Part shown: positions 32,863-46,752 of the stretch, piece by piece
Layout: each line of letters starts with the position of its first letter
Numbering within the stretch: position 1 is the first letter of the stretch
NCBI GenBank assembly: GCA_964030475.1
Contig: CAXIPT010000005.1
Location: 2,413,164-2,477,163 of the forward strand
Source: Tethya wilhelma
Taxonomy: Eukaryota > Porifera > Demospongiae > Tethyida > Tethyidae
Reading direction: 5' to 3'
DNA length: 64,000 bases
Position numbers and translations under genes: made by a program
The notes under the pieces: generated by a model
The model's input: only the letters and a program-made list of their open reading frames with translations
The model's database searches: none
Told to the model about the DNA's origin: nothing

Positions 32863-35800
32863 AGAGAAAATGGCAGCCATAAAAAACGGTTGGTAGTTGT
32901 AGTGGTCAGTCATCTGACACACATATGGGCCATCTATGGTGCTTCAAGCAATCATGTGTCCAGTCATTATTAATTGTTCTGTGCTCATATCTTACTACAA
33001 AGTGGACTCTTGGGATTGTGCAACAATTGACTACCATTTGTATGGCACAATGGCTGCAATAGTATGGTGATTAGCATTGAATCAACTCCAGTGTCAGCTT
33101 TGTTTTAATGATACAGTGTGCTTGTTGTCTATATTTTCAACTGGGCTGTAGTCTCCCCTATAATATTATGCTAGCTGTATTACTAATGATGACTGCAACA
33201 ACCAAACCACGTGTATACTATATTGGGTGTTTGAGAGTAAATTTTACGTTTCTAGATGTTTAGCAGTTCAATTGGATCACTATTGAATATACCTATAGCT
33301 GTGCAAGTGCTATGATGAAGTGCTACATGCATGCTTGCTTGCGTATACACGCTCATATTGTATATAGTTCCCGATATGCAAAGAGACTAACTGCACGTTC
33401 TGAACAATGCAGCCAACAAGTCTCAAGCTGGCGAGGCCATGTACACACCAAAGCTCCAAAACCCATTTATAGCCAACCCACCTTTGCAAACTAAATTTAA
33501 AATGTGCTACCATGTAAACTGCTCCATCCAAGTATTTGCATGCCTACATTTGCATACATGTGCATAACATGCTGATGTGTGTACTGTTATCCCATATTGA
33601 TATATTGTGACCTTGGCATTCTTGTGTAGCTCCTATCAGCTGTTGGTTGCATTCACCATAGCCTCAATGCTGGTCACAACCACCTGGTGTCTGAACCACT
33701 TACAGATGCACTGAGGTTTGAACTCCAAGGCAATGAAGTCATTAGCGGCCCTTAGGCTTTTGTTGTTATCAGATGGAACAATCAGTATTGTATGTATGCA
33801 AGTGACTTCATCTGCTAATTGTTTATCTCCTCTTCAGCAAGTTACTTTGAACCTCCCATTGAGCTTTGTACCATTGAGGAACGCTACTTATGACTAATGC
33901 ATGACTTGTGTAATGTTTTAGAATCCTAGAGTGTCTAGCTAATGGCACATGTACAATTAGGCATTGCTAATCATCTTAGACCATCCCCACTGGTGTAGGC
34001 ATCAGTCTCCTTCCCATGCTCTCTCTTTCTCTTCAATATTGTTATCACCAAGAAAGAGATGTCCTGGGAAAACACTGTGATGCTAACTCTCTGAGGGGGT
34101 CTGAAAATAGTTAGCAGTTTGCATGGTGCATGGATGCAGTTTAGTGCTATAGGACTTCAAACTGGTGTGTTAACTTCAAGATAAAATAGAGAGCCTGTGA
34201 ATTAAGAGTCTAGATAATCATCACTTTCAGCTACAGAGGTCCATGGTATAAGACCTTTATCTTGACCTTTATCTAGTGACCTCATAACAGTTAGCCTTGA
34301 TAATGACCAACTGAAAAACCTTGTAAGTTTAGGTATAATTATTACTACCATAATTATACACTCCATGTATTTTGCACTATCATGGTTGGTTGGTCATCCC
34401 AAAATGGTCAGTTGGTACGTTATTGGATACACAATGAACTGTGACATGTCTTATTTGTTTCATGGAATGTTCTTGTAGCTGGGAAAGCCAAGTAGCTAGG
34501 TTGGTTTGCAATGTCCAATCAAAATCCATTTCAAGCTTCACTGAACATTTCCCCCAAACACACACTACTGACCATTCAGGCTGTGTCAAACTCAATTTGG
34601 ATCTAGATAACATTCATATTACCATAGTGACTGTGTACTTGCGAAAACACACTGTCCTCAATCAGGAACTGATTAGGGTATTGCTTTTTTCTTTTTTTTT
34701 TTTTTTTTTAATCTGCTTTGTTGGGTTTCTGGTGATGTTTTAAACCTGTCCAATCACCGTCCCATCATTACAGCGACCTTTTGTTGCAAGGAGCTCAGCT
34801 TTTACCAGGAAGTATTCCATTTTTTATTGTATTGTTTGCCAGTGCAGATAAGATGACTGCTTTTCAAGTTCACCTTGCAATTGAAGCAACTGTTACAGAA
34901 GGTTCTACTGGAGACTCACTTTGAAATTATGCAGGCTTTGTCTTTTTCTTTGAGTAGACAAGTGATGCCCCCATGCATGCACTCCATTTTACTTTCCAAT
35001 TGTATCAGCTGTCTCTCATCACTTGCAACAGGGGCCCAGGCATAATAATATATTACTTCATCAATATTATACAGAACATCATTTACCTGACAATAGCAAT
35101 CGTACTATTGTTTTATACTTACTGCTTATGTACAGTAATGTATAGGTTGTCTCTCATCATTTACCTATGTAGGGTCGAACATAATAATCATTTATCCTTT
35201 ACCAGACAGTAATATATAGATATTTACGTACGATTTTGCGATAAGTTTCCAGCCAGTGGTTCCTGGGTGGCCTCACCAGGGTGGGGATAGGCTAGCTATC
35301 GTAATCCTGAGAAAATTTGGTCGTCATGGCAACAGAATGGCTCCATTAGTCAGGTAATGTGTCACTAATGCTATTAATGAAATTTTTAATTGCAGAGGTA
35401 ACACGATCTTTGTGAGCTCACATTCTGAGCCAAGGGTCCTCGACCAATCAGCACTCCACTTGGTCACTGTTATGTAACACTACACAATTTTTTGGGTTTC
35501 TCAGAAAATGTATTTCACCCTGGCCTCCCCTACTCGTGTACAAGGAGCCTAGCACAACTATACCTTCAATGTTGCAATCATTTCGGCATTAAATCACCTC
35601 AAAATGGTTTTTTTAGTAACCAAGCACGCTGCAAATATTATAATAATTATTGGCCTTTGCATGCCTATATTTTCACATGTAAAGTTTCGTGTATAGCTTA
35701 AGGTTAAGCTCTTTCAAGTCAAGATTCTCTACATAAAGAGGGGAATAGCTAATGTAACCATCATAGCAGAGGACTAGCTCTATATATGTTAAGTAACTAC

Positions 35801-36358
35801 ATGTGAGACAGCCAAGAACCTTGCCTATAATATTATGGTACTCTACTATTGTAGCAGGCCTCAAAGCTCCATCCTGGCCACATGTATGTGTGTGTGTATG
35901 TGTATGTATGGTATCGCCCAGAACATGTGATGCAACCACTAGCTGTGTAAGAGTTTCAATATGTGATAAGTGCACACAACTAGAGTCCTTGTTTTCCTGA
36001 AAAGGGGATGATTAAAAATCACCATGTTGGCAAAATCCATTATCCAACTGATAGTAATTATTAGATTATTAACAATTGCTGTGTAGGCCCATATTGTGGT
36101 GTGTGTGGCCGTGAGGTGGGCTGGAGTGGGAGGCACATCAATCCCCCTGGAATAATCCTTTTGTGGTACCCGTATATGCTTCATCCCAGTTGACATGGCA
36201 ACCACTTTGGTTGCTATGGTAATGTCACTACCATGTCGTTTTGGTAATATGATATTAGGGAGTACAATGATGTAGTCATTTAAAGTATTAACCCGTAATT
36301 ACTGGATGCATGCAACTGGGGTTGTGTCATAACCACAGAATGAGCCTCCTAGTTGGTT

Positions 36359-36422
<64 letters not shown>

Positions 36423-37110
36423 ACTAGTGTTAATATGTGACTTGTGGTCATTGTCCTGTATGGGGGTTGTTAAGTGTTCCCATTACTGTTCATACTATAT
36501 ACTGTATACTAGTACTATGTTAAATCGACGACTAAGACAAATTAAATTCACATCAGTATTTCTAATAAATTATCTCTAAGTGTGTGCACATGTGCGTGTT
36601 TGAACACACTACACTGCTTTCATAACATCCACCCACCTCATCCAGCCAATGTGTACATATCACAAGTGTGCTCACTTACAGAGCAGGCCGTTGGTGTCAT
36701 TGGAGTACCTCGTTCATCTCCCCCCACCTACCTAATGCACAGGTATTCACAACTCTAGAGCTGCAACTGCGTAGTAGTTTGTACTGAAAAGAATGCAGTG
36801 TGTAGTGAGTATGATTGTTTTTATTGACGTACTATTGGTGCCCTTCGCTTGAACAAACAGAGCAGAAAGAAAATTGTGTATTAATTGCATTATACTTGGA
36901 AGGAAGTGTTGATACTTTTTGTTTGTAGTTCAGCATACCTCCTGATTGATTGATGGTGAATTGTCTAATGGTAGCCCTTAAGTGTGTGTGTGGCTGTGTT
37001 GTGAAGCGTATAATTGCCCATACAGAGGTGTTATTGTGCTAGGGGTCGACTCACCTCCTTGGCTGTCTTTGTCTGAGGCTCATTCTGACCATCCCAGTCG
37101 CAGTGAACAG
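32863..37110 (+). other. Chain of possible coding exons (weak)
   Basis: Candidate exons at about 32863-32893, 33629-33714, 34772-34899, 36682-36742 and 37026-37110 each have an AG before and a GT after, are open in one frame, and join with consistent phases. Samples are L-L-S-A-V-G-C-I-H-H, G-A-Q-L-L-P-G-S-I-P, V-G-V-I-G-V-P-R-S-S-P-P and G-V-I-V-L-G-V-D-S-P-P-W-L. No family is recognised and no start codon is found in phase. The chain ends in the phase needed by the exon at 55155, so these might be upstream exons of the C-clamp gene. Chance is a real alternative. Confidence 0.25.
36367..36419. repeat. (GA)n microsatellite
   Basis: About 53 bases of GA repeat in non-coding DNA. Confidence 0.95.
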
Positions 37111-37470
37111 GTGGGAGTTCTCTGCTGGAATTCCTGCCTCTTGATTCCTATAACAACTGAGTGTTTGACAGTTCGTTAGCTTTCATTCCACTTCAATTTG
37201 CCCCGGCCACGCTTAATCGTATTCATTGAAGCTGCCTGGCGAGGGCCTAATTTGTAAGGTATGTTTTCTTGGTAAGCCAATGCTAGTAGGAGTGTGTGTT
37301 TACAGCTCTCTACTCGCATGCCACGAGGGCTTTCATGTGTCGTGTGAATACCAACCAGAGAGGAAATTCAACTCGATCTGGTTGACTGCCCTGCTGCAGA
37401 GCCCTCACCTTCTCAGATTACCTCTTCATTGTCATGGTGAGGGAGAGACAGCTGTGCCTTAATTCTCTCC

Positions 37471-38413
37471 CTCTGTGTGTGTGTGTGTGTGTGTGTGATG
37501 CATGCCTGTGTCAGTGAGAGTGAGAGTGAGTGAGTGTGTGTGTGCTGTTGTTTCATGGACCGTGGGCTAATGGGTCCTAATGGGATGCAAGGTGAGGTCG
37601 GTAGTGGGACATAGTCCTCCAGTAGCTGGTTGAGCGTCTCATGGGAATACTACCATTTAAAGTATGATTGCTCTTGATTGGTTCAACCATCTATGTAGGA
37701 ACTAACACTTAACACATGCTCTTCCAGGAAATTTTGTGGTTTAGATGGGGGGTTGTATAGGGCCCCTGTGTGCATGTCTCTAGTACAGTTCATCTGCTAT
37801 CATCACAGAGATTGACGAGAGAATGTAGCCATCCTTGAAGCTTGTTTAAGGCTAGCACACTGGCATGCGTGTGTCTGCATGTATGTTGTAGTAGCTAGTC
37901 GGACAAAGTGCACACACTACACATACACACTTACAGGTGTGGTCTAACCAGCCTGATAACACCCTGTATTCCTCCCTTTGTGGGGGTGTCTGTCTGTCTG
38001 TCTGATTCAGAACAGCAACCTTTGCAATCTAGCCCGCCCGTGCCATGGCAACATTCTGTATGCATGCAATGATCACCCTTGGCTGCTAGTGTGGAACCCA
38101 TTGCTGTAATACTATTGCTGGCTTCACTTTTTAGTACAATCGTGGTTGTCATGTGTGTGTATGTGTGTGTTCCCCTATCTGTGTGTGCTGTACATGTGAC
38201 TGAATGTGGTGCAGTTTATGGTTGAGGTGGAATCTAAATACAGTACATGTGCAGGTACCAAATTAGGTAGCAGAGGTTCCACTCCACCAATTTAGCACAG
38301 TTAGTGTGTGTGTGTATGTGTGTGTGAGGGACATGCTCTATTTTAACTCAACTAAGGGATGTCAACTTGACAAATATATATATCTAACTTACTTGGAGAA
38401 TACACACACATGC

Positions 38414-38453
<40 letters not shown>
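37471..38453. repeat. GT and AC microsatellites
   Basis: (GT)n at about 37471-37496 and (AC)n at about 38415-38452, with looser TG-rich stretches between them. No gene is supported. Confidence 0.8.
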
Positions 38454-38455
<2 letters not shown>

Positions 38456-39879
38456 ATTAGAAGCTATACTGAAAGTCACCTGAGTGTCTCCAACCAGCCA
38501 GTGAGGTGGTCTATGATATAGGGAGGGGGTAGGCCATGGGCCAGTCCCTTTGTGTGTACTTCCACTGAAGCCACTAGTTTATAAGAAGGGAATACCTAGG
38601 AAAGTTTTTACTGCTCTAGCTACCATAAAAGTTGGTTTTATTCTTTGGTTTTCAGAGTTTATTCAGTTGGTGGACTTCATGTATTCTGACATTGAGGTGT
38701 GTTTGGTGCATGCGCATGTGTTGCTTAACAAGAACAGTCAGCTTGTGGTGCTTTTTATTTGGTGTGGACTCTATTATTATCTAAGCGTGGGTATTTACAT
38801 GTAGTGCATCTGGCATGTAGGACTATATACTGTGTGTATGATTATGCGTAAACACATGCAAGTGAATTTATGAAAAAACGAAGGAAAATCTGCACGTGTT
38901 GTAGCTAGCATATGCAGGTACATACGTGCTCATTTGTGGCACGCGTATAGCAACGTACGTGAGTCTTTGGGGGCTAGCAATGTGTGTACATGTACAGCAC
39001 TGCGTGCCTCTGCCGGATCTGTGTGTGGCCAATTAGAAGTGCTCAAACCAACAATGTGTTTGTCACCAGTTTCACATGTAGCTGTATTGCACCACGAAAT
39101 CTCACACCACAAGCCCGGTGTAATTCTTCGTGTGCGCCTATTCTTTTCCTACTTGTTGTAACTAATTGATCAATTTGTTCTCCTACATTGTACCACTTCA
39201 AGAGGCCTCTAGCTCAACCACACTCACCATAGACTGCATATAAACTCAATACGTTTATACATACTATACAGTATCACATGTACATGCAAACCCTGTGGTA
39301 ACTGGAGGCTGTCTACCTTGAGAGTGAGGGCTCACCTACCTCCATGTGCTGGTGTGAGAGAATATGTAGAAGACTAATTACTCAACTTACCAGCACTTCC
39401 TCACTGGTTCGTTGCTATGCAAGGGTCAGTGGTTGAGTGAGTGCGTGAGCCAACTTGCTATTGTCCATGTGCATGGTGTGTGAAATAGTGCAGTATGTTG
39501 TGTTTGTGAACTATTGCCTAGCTATTAATGCAATGACTGTTATTATGATGTCATGTTGATCAGACATTACACCACCTCTTATGTATGAATAAAGTAGGTA
39601 GTCAATAGTCACAAATCACCATCATTGTCTGTGTATATGTTACCATATAGCTAGAACTATTATTGCAATGATGTCATGTTGATCAGATATTACGTCACCT
39701 CTTATGTATGAGTAGAGTAGGTACAGTCAAGAGTTAGAGCACCATCATTGTCTGATGATGTTTGTGTTCTCTGTGAACGGTTCCTATAGGCTTTGTGTAA
39801 TGAGTGTTTAATTGTTCATTTTTTAAATCTTTGCAGTTGTAGTTTCTGTCGATGTGTTACACTTTCCAAGAACAATCCT

Positions 39880-40305
39880 AAATGTCATTAAGTACACAGT
39901 GAGTTAGTGGGCGAGTGGGTGAGTGCATGTGTGTACATGTAACTGTGTGTGTTCTCGTACCAATCATTCTAGCCTATACACAAAGTGCATATACATTATA
40001 CCTCGTTTTGAAATGCAACTCTTTGATGATTGCCGCCAGTTGTGTTTCCTCAATGATCCAACATGAAAACTCCAGTCACCGAGGCTTTGTTGTGTTCAAA
40101 TGTCATTAAGTACACAGTGAGTTGGTGGGCGAGTGTATGTGTGTACATGTAACTGTGTGTGTTCTCGTACCAATCATTCCAGCCTATACACAAAGTGCAT
40201 ATACATTATACCTCGTTTTGAAATGCAACTCTTTGATGATTGCCGCCAGTTGTGTTTCCTTAACAATCCAACATGAGAACTCCAGTCACCGAGGCTTTGT
40301 TGTGT
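39880..40305. repeat. Tandem duplication, ~218 bp
   Basis: The sequence beginning AATGTCATTAAGTACACAG at 39881 recurs at 40099 and runs to about 40305 with a small deletion and few substitutions. Confidence 0.8.
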
Positions 40306-43300
40306 TTCCGATTGTATGAGCAACTCTTTTGTTCTTGTGTTAAATTACAAAAGGCCTCATGAATATTCTTAGCAGGAAATTTCATCGTAGTGAACTTGCA
40401 TGGAAAGCTGGGAGACAAAGTAATTGATAAAGGACCCTACCAGATGTGCTTGAATAGCCATGCTATTTTAGTGTTGGGACGGCATGTCCGAGTGTTGAAC
40501 ACTAATCTAATTATGAATGGCACCTTGACAACTGGTGGTTATAATAATAGCAGATGAATATGGTTAAGTGGCATTCCTTGGCCAGTGTATGCATGATGTT
40601 GAAACCCTTTGTCTGCATGTGAGCTGTGTTTTCACATGTCTAAGTGGGCCTGTGTGCTCATTTCCTTACTCACTTTGTATGTTTTTGTTGATGTTGTTCT
40701 TGTATCTATCCTTGTTTTGGTCTAGTTTGATGCTCATGCTCAGAAACAAGTAGTACTAGAATTTGTAAGGGTTTGCAGGAGTCCTCTGTGCAGTGGTTAC
40801 AGTGTACAGTATATGTGTGGCCACGCAACCATTCAGTAGCTGGTGAATAATAGGGTATACCTGTAGTAAACTTTTTTTTGCAAAATATTTACTCACATTT
40901 GGTAACTATACACTTGTATGATCATTATCACACTGTGCAATAATAATAATGTAGTGCTGCATACATACATGTGGAAGAACGCCCTGTGAGTTGTGGTAAA
41001 ATGCCCTCTCTGTGTTTACTCCCTCCAGTTGTTGTATGTGGCTACTCCTCAAAATAATTCGATTACTTGAATTTTAAACTGCCCTAACCACCTTATATAG
41101 TCTGTTCTATATTTGAAGTTCACTACTAGAGCTGGTGGTAATGCTAATTGTAGACCAGATTTCCTGCTATGGTTGGCTTATATTCTCTGCAGCATGTAGC
41201 TCTCTGATTGCACGCCCAGGAATGAAGTGCTGTCTGTGTGTGAGGTGGGTATGAGTGCTACACAGGTGGTGCAATATGCACATGAATGCAAGTGTTTGCA
41301 CAGTTCAGTCGGTTTACATTCTTTACATGCAAAGCTGCAAAAATGATAATTGCATTAAATGAAATCAACTAATAGGCTTATAGGCTGACTTTGTATGGGG
41401 AGCTAGTGGTTGCAGCAGGCTGGGTGGACTGTGGCAGTGTTACGTCTGATTACGAGGCCCATTCTCTGATGATAGAATCACCGAGTGGAATGTTCACTTC
41501 AAAGAGAGAATAGACATTCATTTTTTAAAAGAGAACTCACTTCCACTAGTAGCTAACCATTAGCAGCCTGCACGTGTGGTGGGTAGACTTATTGATTTTG
41601 ATGAGCCTTGCATGTGTTCCTAACCCTTGTTGGTAGACTGTGGTCGCTCACTGATCATATGTAATTCTATTGATATATCTGTTGATATGAATGTGATAGT
41701 TTGTGTAGACTGAGACAGGTGGAGACTACTTTGTTTAGGCACTGAGGGTTCTCTCAAAGGGACCACTGTGCAAAGGTCAACTAGGGTGTTGCAGCTTTGG
41801 TTGCTTGAAGCGAAAATAAAGTTTACTATAAGCCCTTTTTTTCAATGCATTTTTAGTCAAATGACATCAACGTATAAAACACCCATTTGTTTGAAATTTG
41901 TTTTTTCTTTTGTAGTTTTTCTTTAGCAGGGAAAATTTGTATTTTTCCAAGAACATTCTCTCGAAAGTTAGTTCTTTTCTTGGAGTACAGGAAGAGCATT
42001 ACTATGTTATTGTTCAATGATACAACACAACCCGTGGAAACAGGAGATATTAATTTCCAACATTGTGAGCCTGTGAGTAAATGACGTGTTTGATTGGCTG
42101 CATGCGAGTAGAGCGAATTACATCATTGCTTGTATTGCCTATCAGAGGGGAATTTGTTAACACTCTTATTATGGCTATCTCACACTTAACCACTGTACTG
42201 TACTGTACTCTGCTACACAATGCACATCCTTGATGCAGTGCAATGGTAGTAAGCATGGTCCCTTTCCCCCAGCCCTTTAGGTTAGTGGTGGTTAATGTGT
42301 GTGACATTAATATATTGCTTCCTTCCTGAGGGGATTCATCAGCAACCTGCACACACTCACTCTTCTCTCACCATACACCACAACCAATGTACTCCCAGAG
42401 AGTGTGAGTGTCTTGTGTGGCATGGGCTTATCAGGTTCAACAGGTAGTCCAAACTGGTTGGTTGAACAGCTGACTCAAATCTCTTATCATTCACCTTATC
42501 AGTTTGCTAAGCTAGCCACATAATTTTCTCTTTGTAGTTCTGTTTGAGTGACACAACTCTATCATGAAGGTCTTCACCATTCAAAGTGACCATACCCAAT
42601 ACTATGACCAAAGCTCTAATTCATTTTTGACATTTGATATCCTTTTTTAGTAGGTAATTTGGACCCTAGCAACTGTTTATGCACAGATGCACACACACTC
42701 TCTTATCCCCTGTGTGTCTGGCTACCTGTCTGTATCTTGTGTGTACAAATCACATACCAACATGGCCAGGAAGCCTCAACGTGGCAGCTGTGATGGAAGA
42801 GTGATAATTACCCCCAAATCACCAAGGTGCATCTACCTTGATATGCAATCAAGACTATCTTGGTTCTTTTCAATTGCTCCTTTGGTTTAGATATGCTCAG
42901 AATCTTTAGCTCAAAGTACCTGTTTCCTAGTAGCCTAGTCTATCTCTGGTTTAGGGAGGTCTTTTGAAGCTTCTTCCTTGCATTTGAAGGGTGGATGTGC
43001 TTGCATGTGTGTGGATTCCACTCCAGTGTAAACATGAACAGCTGATCTGAGGTGTGTGCACATTTTGGGTTTTGTGTGTTCTCTGAGCTGGTCTGTAGCT
43101 ACTACTAACTGAATTGCTGGGAAGGAGATGCCAAGGGTGGTCCTTTTGGGGCAGGACCAAAGAGGCTGTTAGTTAAGCTCACTTTTTGGATTTCATCCTA
43201 ATTCTCCTAATTGACCTCTGTCACCTTTATCTCTCCAGGGGTCAGACACCCTTGGTGGTGGCTGTGCATGTGTGTGTGGTGCTGTAGCTCAAGTGGTTCA

Positions 43301-43509
43301 TTCAATAAGGAAGTTGTGAGGACTAATTGAGTGTCTTCAAGGATTCCTGATTGTCTACTGGGGAATTCATTTTTGTGTATGTATGTATGTCATAGCCAGT
43401 ATGAAGTACTACTAAGTGAGTCACATGGGGCCATGTGAGAGTCTGATAAGAGGAGAGATGTGTTGGCCCTATATGGGGAGAGGTGTAGACAATGGTGCTG
43501 CTGCAGTGT

Positions 43510-46500
43510 GTGATTAGTATGCACAATTTGATTTCATTAGTTTGTGCTAGGTATATGGGTGCATGTGTACATTAAGACATCTTGTCTTAAACCAGTTTTA
43601 CAATGCATACGCTTCTTGATTCTTCACCATGCAAGCAGCTCTAAATAGTTGTGTTGTGACTAGACACACGTATAGTATGTGGGTAACTTCATAATATTTG
43701 ACTCTGTTAGTATTTTTAAAAGTAGTCTTAATTAAATCCTTATTTTGCTCTAGCGTCCAACAGTATGTGGATTGGTCTTTTATTTTTTTTGTTTCTCTTT
43801 TTGTACATTTTGCTTGTCTTTTTGATGTCCTTTATACTATGGGTTCAGCTATTGGGCTCTGCATTGAATCACTTTTGTTCAACATAAAACAGATGCACAG
43901 TAACTTTGTAAATCTGTGGGGGAACCAGCACACGTGTTCCTTTGTGTGTGTGTGATTGAGAGTGTGCTGTCACTTTTTTTGAAGCCTTGTTGAGTTGATC
44001 TGTTGTGTTCCAACTGGAAGGTTCACTGGTCACAACCCATCTTTCACAGAAGCTAGATAAAACAAGGAAGCTGTATTCGTCTTTCATTGTGGTGTTTTTC
44101 AGTATCTTTTTGCGTACAAGGAACGAAGCCTTTCATGCACACATCCCTATAAACCACTCTTAGCTTTATCTTATTATTTCATTTGCATGCATCATATCAC
44201 TTACCCAAATCTCATATGGTTACATATTGCTACACTGTTGCCACTCTATGCATGTGTGTGTGTCAGTGTGCATACAAGGAAAATGCAACCTTTTTCATCT
44301 TATCGCCAACAAGGCATTCAGAAATCCTTCACTTTGTGAGTAGCTTCATCTTCACTACACATCAACATACACAATCTCTCATTGTTTACGTCCTAGACGC
44401 CCTAACTCAATAGTGAACCATCTCACTACGCTCTAATGATATTATTGACCCATTAAAAGCCAAATGAAAAATACCTCCTTGCCCGACCGACCCATAATTT
44501 TTTTTTGTTTTTCTCTCGCTTTACTCTAACTGATCGAGTAAAGCTTGTGATCACAAGCTGGCTGGCCTGCGGCTGGGCCCTTCGCAGCACAGCTGTGAGA
44601 GTATGTCTGCAATCCACAATATTTGAATAGATGACAATGGCTCAACAAACTTTATATTCCCCTGCTACCCTGTTCCACTATCTTCTTGGAGAGGGACAAT
44701 GTGTATTGTAGTAGAATGTGTAAACTGAAGATGGTCTCGAACAATGGACGCCGTGAGATAGCCATATGCGGTTTGATTGTTAGAGTAAGTGGTGCGCTAC
44801 TTGTGCTGAACTATCGCTTGGTTCTATGTGTCAGTGTGTGTGTGTGTGTACACAACCATAGTTCCATTGTTCTCTATGGTGGTTCGTGGTATGCCTGGAG
44901 TACAATACAAACTCTGTTATCAGAGTTTTGTTGTTGTTGTTTCCCTACATCCCTTTTTTTCCATCCTTTGTTTGTGTGATACATGCATCTTCACTGCTCC
45001 ATACATGCTGCTATAGACAGATCAATGGTGGAACTGAGCTTCAGTGAAGAAATTTGAATACAGAAATCCACTGCTCTTATGTAATGTATGGATGTCCCAT
45101 CACCTTATTATAGGATTTAGACTCTAGATTNGTGATTAGTATGCACAATTTGATTTCATTAGTTTGTGCTAGGTATATGGGTGCATGTGTACATTAAGAC
45201 ATCTTGTCTTAAACCAGTTTTACAATGCATACGCTTCTTGATTCTTCACCATGCAAGCAGCTCTAAATAGTTGTGTTGTGACTAGACACACGTATAGTAT
45301 GTGGGTAACTTCATAATATTTGACTCTGTTAGTATTTTTAAAAGTAGTCTTAATTAAATCCTTATTTTGCTCTAGCGTCCAACAGTATGTGGATTGGTCT
45401 TTTATTTTTTTTGTTTCTCTTTTTGTACATTTTGCTTGTCTTTTTGATGTCCTTTATACTATGGGTTCAGCTATTGGGCTCTGCATTGAATCACTTTTGT
45501 TCAACATAAAACAGATGCACAGTAACTTTGTAAATCTGTGGGGGAACCAGCACACGTGTTCCTTTGTGTGTGTGTGATTGAGAGTGTGCTGTCACTTTTT
45601 TTGAAGCCTTGTTGAGTTGATCTGTTGTGTTCCAACTGGAAGGTTCACTGGTCACAACCCATCTTTCACAGAAGCTAGATAAAACAAGGAAGCTGTATTC
45701 GTCTTTCATTGTGGTGTTTTTCAGTATCTTTTTGCGTACAAGGAACGAAGCCTTTCATGCACACATCCCTATAAACCACTCTTAGCTTTATCTTATTATT
45801 TCATTTGCATGCATCATATCACTTACCCAAATCTCATATGGTTACATATTGCTACACTGTTGCCACTCTATGCATGTGTGTGTGTCAGTGTGCATACAAG
45901 GAAAATGCAACCTTTTTCATCTTATCGCCAACAAGGCATTCAGAAATCCTTCACTTTGTGAGTAGCTTCATCTTCACTACACATCAACATACACAATCTC
46001 TCATTGTTTACGTCCTAGACGCCCTAACTCAATAGTGAACCATCTCACTACGCTCTAATGATATTATTGACCCATTAAAAGCCAAATGAAAAATACCTCC
46101 TTGCCCGACCGACCCATAATTTTTTTTTGTTTTTCTCTCGCTTTACTCTAACTGATCGAGTAAAGCTTGTGATCACAAGCTGGCTGGCCTGCGGCTGGGC
46201 CCTTCGCAGCACAGCTGTGAGAGTATGTCTGCAATCCACAATATTTGAATAGATGACAATGGCTCAACAAACTTTATATTCCCCTGCTACCCTGTTCCAC
46301 TATCTTCTTGGAGAGGGACAATGTGTATTGTAGTAGAATGTGTAAACTGAAGATGGTCTCGAACAATGGACGCCGTGAGATAGCCATATGCGGTTTGATT
46401 GTTAGAGTAAGTGGTGCGCTACTTGTGCTGAACTATCGCTTGGTTCTATGTGTCAGTGTGTGTGTGTGTGTACACAACCATAGTTCCATTGTTCTCTATG

Positions 46501-46752
46501 GTGGTTCGTGGTATGCCTGGAGTACAATACAAACTCTGTTATCAGAGTTTTGTTGTTGTTGTTTCCCTACATCCCTTTTTTTCCATCCTTTGTTTGTGTG
46601 ATACATGCATCTTCACTGCTCCATACATGCTGCTATAGACAGATCAATGGTGGAACTGAGCTTCAGTGAAGAAATTTGAATACAGAAATCCACTGCTCTT
46701 ATGTAATGTATGGATGTCCCATCACCTTATTATAGGATTTAGACTCTAGATT
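43510..46752. repeat. Exact 1,621-bp tandem duplication at a contig join
   Basis: 43510-45130 and 45132-46752 appear identical, separated only by the n at 45131. Short ORFs appear twice at an offset of exactly 1,622. The pattern points to two overlapping contigs that were not merged. Each copy has an 18-bp palindrome AGCTTGTGATCACAAGCT (first near 44543). No gene is supported. Confidence 0.9.

Larger units (their letters stand above)
37111..43509. other. Mostly non-coding DNA
   Basis: TG-rich low-complexity DNA with short ORFs lacking family motifs. A 218-bp tandem duplication lies at about 39880-40305. A very short possible exon (F-I-Q-L-V-D-F-M-Y-S-D-I-E, about 38655-38697, AG before and GT after) is too small to call. 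Confidence 0.45.

Noticed and set aside
33629..33714. Frame with L-L-V-A-F-T-I-A-S-M-L-V resembling an ion-channel membrane helix (Orai-like)
   Set aside because: Similarity covers about 15 residues, the frame stops just before the donor, and no flanking helices are found.
43698..46638. Duplicated short ORFs (85, 72, 76, 97 and 62 residues)
   Set aside because: They recur only because the 1,621-bp block is present twice; none shows a domain.
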